A model generated the notes under the pieces. It did no database searches, was not told the DNA's origin, and saw only the letters and a list, made by a program, of their open reading frames with translations. The position numbers were made by a program, and so were the translations under genes. Shown here piece after piece: positions 42,781 through 54,273 of a DNA stretch of 64,000 nt. The DNA lies in the NCBI GenBank assembly GCA_034770075.1, contig CM068379.1, positions 23,125,506-23,189,505 of the forward strand, given 5' to 3'. This DNA comes from Aralia elata. Its lineage: Eukaryota; Streptophyta; Magnoliopsida; Apiales; Araliaceae. Numbering within the stretch: the first letter of the stretch is position 1; each line of letters begins with the position of its first letter.

Positions 42781-44557
42781 CTTGATACTTTCCTATCCTT
42801 TAATTCATGAAATGTGTATATGTGCGTGTGTGTGTGTGCCTATGTGAATATTGTGGTGAGTTTGTATGAAAGAATCATTTGGGGTTTTTTATGGAAAGTC
42901 GTGTGTTGGGAGTGCTTTAGAATGTCATTCGGCTTATACGAGAAAGCTTTATGAGAAAGGTTTGATTTTAATTGTCAAAACTATGAGATTTTCATTAGGT
43001 GTCGTTTTGGCAAAAACAAGAGTTTTCTAAACCTTCGTCAAAATAGGAATCGAGATCTATACGTCGCTTTCGTAGATGACGGGCAACTTCTAGGAACTCT
43101 TTAACCTTATGCACAAAGATTTAATAAAACGTTTAGTTTATTCATAAAAACCATTTTTTGGTGATGTTTGAAAACGATTTTTTAACCTTCTCGTTTGAAT
43201 AGGAATCGACATTCATTAGCATTTCCAATTTTAAGCCTCATGAAGCTAATAACCTAGTTTGATTTATTTTAATGAAAAACCTTCATCGTTTAATCTTTGA
43301 AATCATTTTTTCGTGTCACAAAATCCAATCAAGCATAACCACGCGTCGGGGCTATTCATGGGCATGTAAACCATCAAAATAATCCCAAACGCCTACAATC
43401 ACGAGTTTCACTATTTCGGGGCCTTAAACCCGACCTCCGACTTGGTATCGTTTTAAGGCCCGACGATTACATATTTACAATGACGAATGCATCTACCCGA
43501 TTACATACATCCAAAAATGTCCATCATCGGATTTGGACCACGGGGTCATGTTCCTAGGCTCACATCCGAACTTGTTGCACAACCGCAAAATGGATACAAC
43601 GTAAATAAACAACCGTGGGATGCCTAATGCTCTAGGATATCTTACAATAACAATTGAAATACACTACAAATGACCCATTACCGTAATAGCTAAAATTTGC
43701 ACGAAACGGACATCATCGGGCTATTAGGGGGAATTTCCTTCCGATGAAACCCTCACTAATAGTCCCTAATCCATGGTTTCACAATAACATGTCAGAAAGC
43801 TACATTTAAGATAATTCGGATGACAAAAAGCTTGGCAAAAATGGTATAACAAAATGCTTAAATAAAGGGTTTTTCACCTTGCAAATGATCCCCACAATAT
43901 GTATGAATTTGTGTATTGAGTAGAGTGGAAAATATGAGGTGTAATCTCACAAAATGGGTACAATTTCTCACTATTTCTCACTCTTTTCTCTCTTAATTTT
44001 TGTTGTTTTCTTGCTGTTTTTATCCTTCTCCCGAACTGCTGCCGCTGCTGGATTCTTCTTTCTGTTTCTGTATGCAAAATGGCCTGATAAGGCACTGCCA
44101 AGGGCAGCCGCAGATCAATCTGCAGCTGGCCGCAGATTGATCTGCGGCTGGCCCTTGGTTCTCCCCCCAGCCGTGCTTGAGTCCCGTGCGCTCGAGTCCC
44201 GTGTCGTCTCGAGTTCCGTCCTTGGCCGCGGATTGATCTGCGGCTGACTGTGCTGATTTTCTCATTTTCCGTGCCTCGCCTCGATTTTCATGCCGTACTG
44301 TTGGTTTCCGCTGAAGGGCTTGCATTTTGCAGTCCGGAAACCGCCGGGAAACGTGCCATATCATCCGGGTAAGCGCAGTGATCATTAACCGACTCCCGAC
44401 ATTCACTTGTTGTCGTGTCGGCTTCGATCTCGTCCCGTAGTGGTGGCTTTGAGTGTTCGTCTTTATGTCCACCTTTTATTTTCGTGTGCCGGGTCAATTG
44501 ACGATTTTGCCCTCTTGTCAGGGTTAGTATAGGAAGTGCAAAATTTGGGTGTCTACA
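42781..44557 (-). repeat. 5' LTR of element C, truncated
   Basis: Matches 31798-33554; the first 315 bp on the plus strand (the 3' end of the LTR in element direction) are missing. It carries an extra copy of the palindromic module: CAGCCGCAGATCAATCTGCA precedes a standard copy (44105-44150), against one copy in the partner LTR. Confidence 0.9.
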
Positions 44558-45062
44558 CACAATATAATGCAAAAAAGTGATAATATTATAATATTAATCA
44601 TTCACGGTTATAACATTCTCAGATAACGTATTCTTATTACACATAAGTCATAAAAGACTTAGCAACTAAAATAGTAACATAAACAGTAGATATCTAATCT
44701 AGCACTGTTTTCTCCTCTTTAATTCCATTTTTAACCTCCTCAGTAGTCAATCATAACTGAAAATATAATAAATAGTTTTGCGAGTAACATCATCTTTATT
44801 CCAGAATCGTATGCTTTACAATTTACTATAACACTCCAAGGTCATATTAACTATGACTTCGTCTTATGCATTAATTATGCAACTCTTCCAACATGACAGC
44901 CTTTTGAGAATTCCATAGACTCCAATCCAATACTAAACCCTGCCTCTTAACTTTTACACCACTTATCTATCCTAGACTTTCAGTATTAGCAACCAGTCAG
45001 TTCCCAGGAAAGAGGGGGCTTTCCGTTAAAACGACGTGCAATTAGATGACCTAACCTCTTTC

Positions 45063-46869
45063 TGAAAGTAGTATGCACACAAGCCAATCATATTTGATAT
45101 GATGTAGCAATATATTTGTAATCTTATTCGGTTATTAAAGGCATTTTACTTTATCTACATGGTGTTGTTATATTAGATGTGATAAACCCATAGTTTTGAG
45201 CAATGCTTTTAGAATCATGATGGTGATCATGCTAATGAGATCTAAATTCTAGATAGCTCACAAACTAAAATCGTTCCTAATCGATGGATTACTAAAAAAG
45301 GGGATTAGTGAATCCGGATAGATTAGTACATACGTTGCTTGTTCTTATGAAGAGGATGGTTGATCTCATAATCATTTATGTGGAGACACTAAAGCAAGTA
45401 TGTAGGTGCTTATTAGAGAATAAGTTCACTGAACGTGGCTCGCTAAGGAATACCTAATGGAGTTTTACTCGCCTGTCAATAGGAATTCCTCTAGTGATAG
45501 TAGTACAAGTGATCCTTGGACTGGAGATCATCATAGTATCTTTTGTATGATGAGTTATACTTTGACATGTCCCTTAAGACCCTTAGGGTATATCAAAGGG
45601 TATGAGTGGGTATAATAAGTTGCACATGGAGATAGGTGAATGGTCAACAAAGAATCTACCACTTCTAGTAAAGGGAGTGAATGTCCTATGTAATTTGATA
45701 AATGACAACTCAGAAGTCTTTGGCCAAAACAGAATGAAATTAGAAAGGAGTTTCTAATTTACATTAATCAGAGTTGTGCATTTGAGAATCGAAATACATA
45801 TAATTAAATAAAATAAGACTTGACAGTAATTCCATGTCTTATATTTAATTAGGACATTGTATGGTAGAAGGATTGAATTGTACGGTAACTATTCACTGAA
45901 AGGTTCTTTTGTGATTAATGTTGAAATCTATATTATCTGAAAAGTCGTTGATCGCTAAGGGGGCTTACCCTTATTGTAGAATAAATATTATTTATTTAAA
46001 TAAATTAAATAGTTTAATTTATTTATTTAAATAAGATTAGAATTGTTCTAATTGATTTATTCACAACCGATTTAATATGGAGAACCTAAAGGGTCACACC
46101 GCAAAAGGAAAATATTTATTTAAGAAGTAAATGACATAATTGTAATAATAAGTTAAGTGTATTTAATTTAATCTATGGAGATAGAATAAATTAAATAGCT
46201 TAATATTTATTATTTAATATTTTAGAAATATTAAATATAAATTAATAAGAGGAGTCTTATTATTATTATTACTATTATTATTATTTAGTTCCTAAAAGGG
46301 TTTGAGAATTAATTAATAAAAGTACTCTCATAAATTTCTAATTGGATTAGGAGTTTAATTAATTAAAGGAGTTTAATTAAAATAAAAACCCTAATCCTAA
46401 ATAGTTTAGGAGGGTTCCCTATATCTATAAATAAGAGGAGTCTTATTATGATTTAGGGTTAGACAAGTTACACACTCTTCCATAAGAATTGAAGAGAGAG
46501 AGTAGTTACAATTTCTATAGAGATAGAAACTAGGATTTTGCCAACACCCATCTTCTTGAACAACTATTATTCCTTGGTGGATCACCTCTAGAGGCCAAAC
46601 ACTTGGGTGGCTAACGTTGATCAAAGGAAGGAATTTAATCGGTGGAATTCAAGGAGAACGCGAAGGAATTGGAGGTGAACTTGTACCTGAGGAAGCTTTG
46701 ATTCACGAGGATATAATTCTATATCTCTATCTCTTTCGTTTAATTGATAATTGATCATAAGGATGATCATGGTGATGGTTTGTATGAAAAATTTTAAAAT
46801 CCGTTTTATTGCGCTTTCGCACTATTTATGTAATTTGATTGCATGTTCGCGCTATATACAAACCTTATA
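45063..46869 (+). repeat. 5' LTR of element D, 1807 bp
   Basis: Starts TGAAAGTAGTATGCAC and ends CAAACCTTATA (partner LTR ends CTTACA, so the terminal C has changed). TATA box TATAAATA at 46426-46433. Conserved small antisense frames in this LTR family are not thought to be genes. Confidence 0.92.
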
Positions 46870-46870
46870 G

Positions 46871-46882
46871 TGGCATCAGAGC
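46871..46882 (+). other. Primer-binding site of element D
   Basis: TGGCATCAGAGC, one change from the initiator Met-tRNA complement TGGTATCAGAGC, one base after the LTR. Confidence 0.82.
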
Positions 46883-48792
46883 CTAACCTTTTTGCTAATT
46901 ATCGTTTATTATGATTCCATGTATGTATGGTATGCGATTGGATCGATTTTCTGGGCAACGGAAAAAAATTTCGAAGTCTGCTACGCGGTGCGGCCGCGCC
47001 GTTTCCAGTTCATTCTGGAGCGCGGCCGCGCCGGTCTGCAGATTTTGAAAAAAAAAATTATTTTGATTTTATTTATTTTCAATTAATATAAAAGGTTTAT
47101 TTTGAATTAGAATATAATTAAAATTAAAAGGTTTTATTTGAACGTGGAATTGGATTCTATGTTAACTAGAGTAAAAGAGTTTATTCACATATGGAATAGG
47201 ATTCCATGTTTCCTAGAATAAAGGAGTTTATTCACATATGGAATAGGATTCCATGTTTCCTTAAAAATAAAGATTTTTATTTTGATAAGGAATAAGATTT
47301 AACATATTTTATTTTTCCAAGCAATTTTTAGTTAAAATAAAGGAGTTTATTTTGAACTTCAAATTAGTTTCTATGTTAATTAAAATAAAGGAGTTTATTT
47401 TGATTTGAAATTTGATTAAAAATAAAGAAGTTTATTTTTATTCAAAATTGGATAAAATAAAATAAATAAGTTTATTATGATTTAAATTTTGATTAAAATA
47501 AAGGAGTTTATTTTGTTTCAAAATTGAATTTCTAGTAAACTTTTAATTGCCCATTAAATGATATCAATGCATTTATGAAATGATTTTATTATTCATGAGA
47601 TGAATGTTATTTATTGATACATATGGAGATATGTATGATAATAAATAGGGATTGATTATGGACTACTGACTAATGTGTGATTGGATTTATTTTAGTGGAT
47701 GCTTGAATGTACGGGTTTTTATAAATGGGGTCTGCGTACCTCGTCTTCTCTAGTTTTTCTTGATGTAAATTCTATCTTCGTCCTATGTACCCCCCTTGAC
47801 TGCTGATCAAGGTTTCTATTTATTGTAAATAGTTTATATAATAGGTTTAGTTAGAATTACTTAAAGAATTGGAGACAAAGGAGCAAGGAGCGCTTGAAGA
47901 CCCGTTTGTAATGGAGCCCGGGTTTAAATGTAATAGTTATATTTAAATTTTGTTCTTGCAACCTAGGTTTGATCTTTTGGTTCACTTGGTGGCTCTAGTG
48001 AACCAAACTAGAATAAAAGTCCATAATCAATCCGGGTAGAATATAGTATTCTATATGTACATGCTTACTATGTATATATTATATATTATACAACATACCT
48101 CGCATGTTAAATAATATGACGCGTATTATATATATATATGCGCTAAACAAGATGAGACAAATAATAACAAATCCCTCAAAGAAATTATATTAAGTCCTAA
48201 GCGTTCAAAGATATTTGGAATATCGAACGTCGCCTTCTAGCATGGTAAAGCGATAGAGTATTAAATATTTAATATGAGGATGTTGTGTCACACAAGGCAA
48301 ATATTAAATATTTAAGATGTTGTTTTAAATATTTAAGATGTTTTATCACATTTGATACTTATAAATAGACTGAACGATGCTGTTTTGTTGTGTCACACAA
48401 GGACAGTGTTTTTCTTTCGAATATATGGAAGTGCTAGGTTGGACTTAACTTGGATAATTTTGATTCGGATGTGTCACACTTGATCAAAATAATCTAAGAG
48501 GCAAAATACAAGGAGTTACATAGTGATGTAATTGACAATAGTTGTCTACCTATTTATTTATATATCGTTTGTTGTGTCACACAAGGCTATATACATTTGA
48601 AATGGGATCCTTATTCTCACTAGCAAACCTTTAATTAGATTTGCCGAACTATATATATTAAGGGTAATATAGTTTGATGAAAAAGTGAGAGATACCAATT
48701 TAAAATAAAGACCTAATTTATTTTAGTAATTAATTAAATGAATGTATGCTAAAATGTTGTTAAATTACAAATTCATTTAACAGAATTTTATA
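46883..48792 (+). other. Leader (5' UTR) of element D
   Basis: About 1.9 kb, AT-rich, with no credible ORF. It holds a GC-rich palindromic module (46985-47034, GCGGCCGCGCC near each end), about eight repeats of ATAAAGGAGTTTATT type units (47080-47520) and four copies of a TTGTGTCACACAA palindrome or variant (48281, 48386, 48469, 48570). Such structured leaders may serve translation control, packaging or dimerisation; this is inference. Confidence 0.7.
46985..47034. repeat. GC-rich palindromic module in the element D leader
   Basis: GGTGCGGCCGCGCCGTTTCC ... TCTGGAGCGCGGCCGCGCC: two CGGCCGCGCC cores around GTTCATTC. Element F has the module twice (60403-60531). Confidence 0.82.
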
Positions 48793-49600
48793 ATGTCTAA
48801 TTCACTATCACTGCGTAGCATATTAGATGCTAATTAACCGAACCGAATTACACGGACTAATTAAGGAATCTGAGAATAGTTCTCAAGGCTGAAAAGCTAT
48901 CTTATGTCCTTAATATGTCTATCCCTGCAATGGTTGCAGACAATGCCTCTGAGGAAGAGATTGTTACTTTTAAAAAGTGGCAAGATGATGCACAGTTGGC
49001 TCAATTCATCATGCTCGCATCCATGAGTAACGAGCTTCAGTGTCAACATGAAACTATGGATGCTCCTACTATACTCCTGCACCTTCAAGCAATTGAAGGG
49101 TGAGGAAAGTAGGACTATTAGATATCAGATATCTAAGGAGCTTTTTCGATCTAGAATGACCGATAGCACTACAGTACAGACATATGTCCTAAAATGATTA
49201 ATCTGATTGAACAATTGGGACAATTGGGTTTTAATGGATGGAGAGTTGATCCAAGATTTGATCTTGCAATCACTTCCGGACTCTTTCTCACAAATTGTTA
49301 TGAATTTCCACATGAACAAGATATATGTCAGCTTACCTGAGTTGCTTAAACATGTTGAAAACTGTAAAGAGTCACTTTCCAACCAAGAAAGACCAAGTCT
49401 TACTGGTAGATGATTCTTCCAGGAAGCGGAAGAGGGCCAAAGGATCTTCTTAAAAGATAAACAATTCAAAGAAGGTAAATGGAAAGGTAAAAACAAAGGA
49501 CAATAAGAATAAGACTGATGCAGATAGCAAAGGAGTTTGCTTCCACTGCAATAAGCTTGGATACTAGAAAAGAAACTGTAAGGAGAATCTTACAGAGGCT
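48793..49600 (+). pseudogene. Gag of element D (broken)
   Basis: ATG 48793-48795 starts the copia gag (MSNSLSLRSILDAN). After frame breaks comes RIVLKAEKLSYVLN and the conserved block WQDDAQLAQFIMLASMSNEL (from 48915). A TGA at 49101-49103 and a frameshift precede QISKELFRSRMTDSTTVQTY and LPDSFSQIVMNFHMNKIYVS. The CCHC knuckle near 49535-49580 reads CFHCNKLGY, then TAG in place of a residue, then RNC. Element F has the same TGA and the same TAG. Confidence 0.8.
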
Positions 49601-50600
49601 AACCAGAAGAAGCTTAGTGAAGCTTCGGTTACCGATACAGGTTTGTTCATGATTAAAAATAAATCTTTCTGTAAGTCAAGGTTCTACTTGGGTATTGGAT
49701 ACCGGCAGTTCTCACGTATGCAATCCAATGCAGAGACTAAGCAGAAGTAGAAAGCTAAACTAAGAGTAAGTAATCTTATGTGTGAGAATGGAGCAAAGGT
49801 TGCTGCATTAACCATAGGAACTTGTAGTTTAGCATTGCCTACGGGAAAGTCTATTAAGTTAATAAGTTGTTTTTATGTTCCAGTTCTCATTAGAAACATT
49901 AGAATTTTCATTAGTGGACAAGGAAGGTTCTGGTATTATATTTAAGAACAATTGTTGTTCTATTTATAATGATAATGTTTTGTTTGAAACTAGAAGATTA
50001 CTTGATAGACTTTGTATACTTGACTTACATGAAAAATATTTTACAAATTAAATAAACTAATAAAAGAAAAGGAGATGGTCATTCAAAGAGTTGAATGTGT
50101 GTATTTGATAAAATACAAGTCTGAATCATTTGAAATGTTCAAAGAATTCAGATGTGAAACATATTGACAAAGTATTAAGATTCTTTGATCAGATCGAGGA
50201 AGGAATACTTATGCAATGAGTTTCTATATCATCTCAAAATAGTATTTTCTCATAATGGACACCTCCTGATGCACAATAATTGATTGGTATATCTAAAATG
50301 AGAAATTGTACTTTGTTGGACATGGTGCAGTCCATAATGATTTTTACCGACATTCTAGTATCCATCTGGGGTTATGCCCTAGAAACGACTGCATATCTAC
50401 AAAATAAGGTAACCTCAAAATCCGGCCCCAAGACTCCATAAAAGTTATGGATAGGGAGGATTCCTAATCTTAAGTATGTTAAGATAAGGGTTGTCCATCT
50501 TATGTGAAAAGGTTTCAAAGATAAGTTTGGGACAAAATCTGATAAGTGCAGACTTGTGGTATATCCTAAAGAAAGTTTAGGGTATTATTACTATAATCCT
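49601..50600 (+). pseudogene. Protease and deleted integrase of element D
   Basis: The retropepsin block WVLDTGSSHV occurs near 49689, one residue shorter than in F. The usual pre-integrase segment follows (LPTGKSIKLISCFYVPVLI). The integrase zinc domain and first catalytic Asp are missing: LDRLCILDLHEKYF is followed closely by VYLIKYKSESFEMFKEF. Later integrase pieces are in scattered frames. The same deletion is present in F. Confidence 0.75.
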
Positions 50601-52265
50601 ACACGCTGCCTTCTTAGATAAAGGTGTTTATCATTGAAGGAGCTAGTGGGAGGGTAATAGATCTTGAAGGAGGTCAAGAACCACAAAGCACTTTAAGTCG
50701 AACCGAGGAACCTGTAGATAGGCCTATTGTACCACAACCAAATCGTAAATCTGGAAGAGTACCGAAGATACCTGGGAGGTATGCATTCATCATAGAGGAT
50801 GATGATGAGGTACACATCATAGAGGATGATGATCCAGTTATATACGATGAGGCTATGAGTATAAGACACTCAGAGAAATGGCAGATGGCCATGAAATCCG
50901 ATATGGACCCCATGTATGAGAACCAAGTATAGACTCTGGTTACTCCACAAAAGGGCATAGTGCCTAGAGTGTGAATATGAGTCTGTAAAAGAAAGACTGA
51001 GGCAAATGGCAAGGTGGAGACCTATAAGACCAGACCTGTTTAAAAGGTTTTTTAAGTCAAGGAGTTGACTGTGATAAAACCTTATTACCGGATAATGCTC
51101 AAGTCCATTTGGATTTTGCTTGTGATTGCAGCTTATTACGAAATCTGGCAAAATGGATGTGGAGACGCCATTCCTCAATGAGGACTTGAGGAGAATGTAT
51201 GTATAATACAGCCAGAGGAATTTGTTTCAAAGGTTGAAGCAAATCGTGTTTTAAGCTACAATGATCCATTGATGGATTGAAGCAAGCTTCTCAAAGATGG
51301 AACATTCGTTTTGATGAGACAATCAAAATAGTTTGATTTTATCAAAAACGAGAATGAACATAGTGTGTACAAAAGGGTCAGTGGGAGCGCTGTGACATTC
51401 TTGGTATTATATGTTGATATACTACTGATAAGAAATAACACACTAATGCTATAATCAGTAAAGATAAAATTATCTAAACGTTCCTCCATGAATGACTTGG
51501 GAGGAGCATCCTATAAATTGGGGATATAAATCTATATAGATAGATTTAAAAGGATGTTCCGCTTGACCCAAGGAACGTATATTCATTTGATGCTAAAGGC
51601 GTTTAGCATGGCAAACTCCAAGAGAGGTCTCATGATGATGAGCTATGGAGTGTATCTCTCTAAAATTGTCCCCAATTGAAAGAGATATCGCATGAGTTAC
51701 TATCATGTATGCAATGAATATACAAGGCTTGATGTTGATCAGTCATATTCTGGAGATGATCACTGTAAGACAATGATAAATATCTTTAGGTACTTAACCG
51801 GTACTGAAGATGTGATCATGATTCATGGTAGGTCTGAATTAAAATTAGAGGGCTAAACAAACTCAAGTTTTTCAGGCTGACCAAGACGATAACAAATCCA
51901 CTTTAAAGTAAATCGTTACCTTGAAAGGTGGTGTAATGAATTGGAAAAGTTCCAAACAGCAAAGAGTTGTTGGTTTAGTGATAAAAACAAAGTATATAGT
52001 TGTAAATAATGCTGCAAGTTTGATTGTTTGGATGAAAAAGTTCATTACATAACTAGGAATAGTTCCTAAGTCTCATCTTGGATTTAAACAAGTGTTGCGG
52101 CACTTTCATTTGATTAGTGGAATCATTGAAAGAGGAAAAGTCATTATAGAGATAATAGACTCTCGAGAACAACATTGCATATCCATCTACTGAAGCTTTA
52201 TCCAAATAGCAGGATGATCGTCACTTAGAGAAGAAGGGTATTAGATATCATGACGATTGACTTTA
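50601..52265 (+). pseudogene. RT and RNase H remnant of element D
   Basis: 50624-50932 is an open stretch ending the integrase tail (RPIVPQPNRKSGRVPKIPGR) and entering RT at RHSEKWQMAMKSDMDPMYEN. Beyond it only short fragments in three frames match copia RT. The RNase H end survives in part near 52085-52200 (GTFI-like and ERGKVIIEIIDSREQHC type sequence). No YMDD box can be confirmed. Confidence 0.7.
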
Positions 52266-52269
52266 GTGC

Positions 52270-52280
52270 AAGTGGGAGAT
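52270..52280 (+). other. Polypurine tract of element D
   Basis: AAGTGGGAGAT immediately before the 3' LTR start TGAAAGTAG. Confidence 0.85.
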
Positions 52281-54068
52281 TGAAAGTAGTATGTACACAA
52301 GTCAATCATATTTGATATGATGTAGCAATATAATTTATAATCTTATTCGGTTATTAAAGGCATTTTACTTTATCTACATGGTGTTGTTATATTAAATGTG
52401 ATAAACCCATAGTTTTGAGCAATGCTTTTAGAATCATGATGGTGATCATGCTAATAAGATCTAAATTCTAGATAGCTCACAAAGTAAAATCGTTCCTAAT
52501 CGATGGATTACTAAAAACGGGATTAGTAAATCCGGATAGATTAGTACATACGTTGCTTGCTCTTATGAAGAGGATGGTTGATCTCATAATCATTTGTGTG
52601 GAGACACTAAAGCAAGTATGTAGGTGCTTATTAGAGATTAAGTTCACTGAATGTGGCTCGCTAAGGAATACCTAATGGAGTTTTACTCGCCTGTCAATAG
52701 GAATTCCTCTAGTGATAGTAGTACAAGTGATCCTTGGACTTGAGATCATCATAGTATCTTGTGTGTGATGAGTTATACTTTAACATGTCCCTTAAGACCC
52801 TTAGGGTATATCAAAGGGTATGATTGGGTATAATAAGTTGCACATGGAGATAGGTGAATGGTCAACAAAGAATCTACCACTTCTAGTAAAAGGAGTGAAT
52901 GTCCTATGTGATTTGATAAATGACAACTCAGAAGTCTTTGGCCAAAACAGAATGAAATTAGAAAGGAGTTTCTAATTTGCATTAATCAGAGTTGTGCATT
53001 TGAGAATTGAAATACATATAATTAAATAAAATAAGACTTGACAGTAATTTCATGTCTTATAATTAATTGGGACATTGTGTGGTAGAAGGATTGAATTGTA
53101 CGGTAACTATTCACTGAAAGGTTCTTTTGTGATTAATGTTGAAATCTATATTATCTGGAAAGTCGTTGATCGCTAAGGGGGCTTACCCTTATTGTAGAAT
53201 AAATATTATTTATTTAAATAAATTAAATAGTTTAATTTATTTATTTAAATAAGATTAAAATTGTTCTAATTGATTTATTCACAACCGGTTTAATATGGAG
53301 AACCTAAAGGGTCACACCGCAAAAGAAAAATATTTATTTAAGAAGTAAATGGCATAATTGTAATAATAAGTTAAGTGTATTTAATTTAATATATGGAGAT
53401 AGAATAAATTAAATAGCTTAATATTTATTATTTAATATTTTAGAAATATTAAATATAAATTAATAAGAGGAGCCTTATTATTATTATTACTATTATTATT
53501 ATTTAGTTCCTAAAAGGGTTTGAGAATTAATTAATAAAAGTACTCTCATAAATTCCTAATTGGATTAGGAGTTTAATTAATTAAAGGAGTTTAATTAAAA
53601 TAAAAATCCTAATCCTAAATAGTTTAGGAGGGTTCCCTATATCTATAAATAAGAGGAGTCTTATCATGATTTAGGGTTAGACAAGTTACTCACTTTTCCA
53701 TAAGAATTAGAGAGAGAGAGAGTACTTCCAATTTCTATAGTGATAGAAACTAGGGTTTTGCCAACACCCATCTTCTTGAACAACTATTATTCCTTGGTGG
53801 ATAACCTCTAGAGGCCAAACACTTGGGTGGCTAACGTTGATCAAAGGAAGGAATTTAATCGGTGGAATTGGAGGTGAACTTGTACCTGAGGAAGCTTTGA
53901 TTCACGAGGATATAATTCTATATCTCTATCTCTTTCGTTTAATTGATAATTGATCACAAGGATGATCATGGTGATGGTTTGTATGAAAAATTTTAAAATC
54001 CGTTTTATTGCGCTTGCGCACTATTTATGTAATTTGATTGGATGTTCACACTATATACAAACCTTACA
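52281..54068 (+). repeat. 3' LTR of element D, 1788 bp
   Basis: From TGAAAGTAGTATGTACAC to AACCTTACA, followed by CTTTC. TATA box at 53644-53651. It lacks about 20 bp (GAATTCAAGGAGAACGCGAA region) present in the 5' LTR. Confidence 0.93.
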
Positions 54069-54273
54069 CTTTCCTCATCAAAACTTTCTAGATATCGCCA
54101 ATAATGTTAATCTAACATAGTTAAATGACTTCAACATCTACGAACTTAAATATAAAGTACACAATACATTTTCATTCCTATTACATCAAAAGAAGACAAT
54201 AATAATTATATCTTTCTTGACTTAACTACTCTTCTTTAACTTTATCTTTTACTGTCAGAATCCTCTTGGTAAT

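Larger units (their letters stand above)
31483..44557 (-). mobile_element. Element C: Tat-lineage Ty3/gypsy with antisense ORFs
   Basis: Minus-strand order: truncated 5' LTR (44557 to 42781), a misplaced integrase fragment, pol (RT, RNase H, second RNase H, integrase), antisense ORFs, a 70-bp minisatellite, a polypurine tract and a complete 3' LTR (33554 to 31483). Flanks CACAG (31478-31482) and CACAA (44558-44562) fit a 5-bp duplication with one change in the E LTR. Gag, protease and the primer site are missing. Confidence 0.88.
45063..54068 (+). mobile_element. Element D: Ty1/copia, degraded, non-autonomous
   Basis: 5' LTR, Met-tRNA primer site, long leader, gag, protease, deleted integrase, RT and RNase H remnants, polypurine tract and 3' LTR, all on the plus strand. 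Perfect CTTTC duplication (45058-45062 and 54069-54073) inside the E LTR. Same family as the solo LTR at 22717 and element F. Confidence 0.93.

Noticed and set aside
46871..46882. tRNA-like sequence TGGCATCAGAGC
   Set aside because: It matches only the 3' end complement of initiator Met-tRNA and sits next to an LTR, so it is a primer site. No cloverleaf surrounds it.
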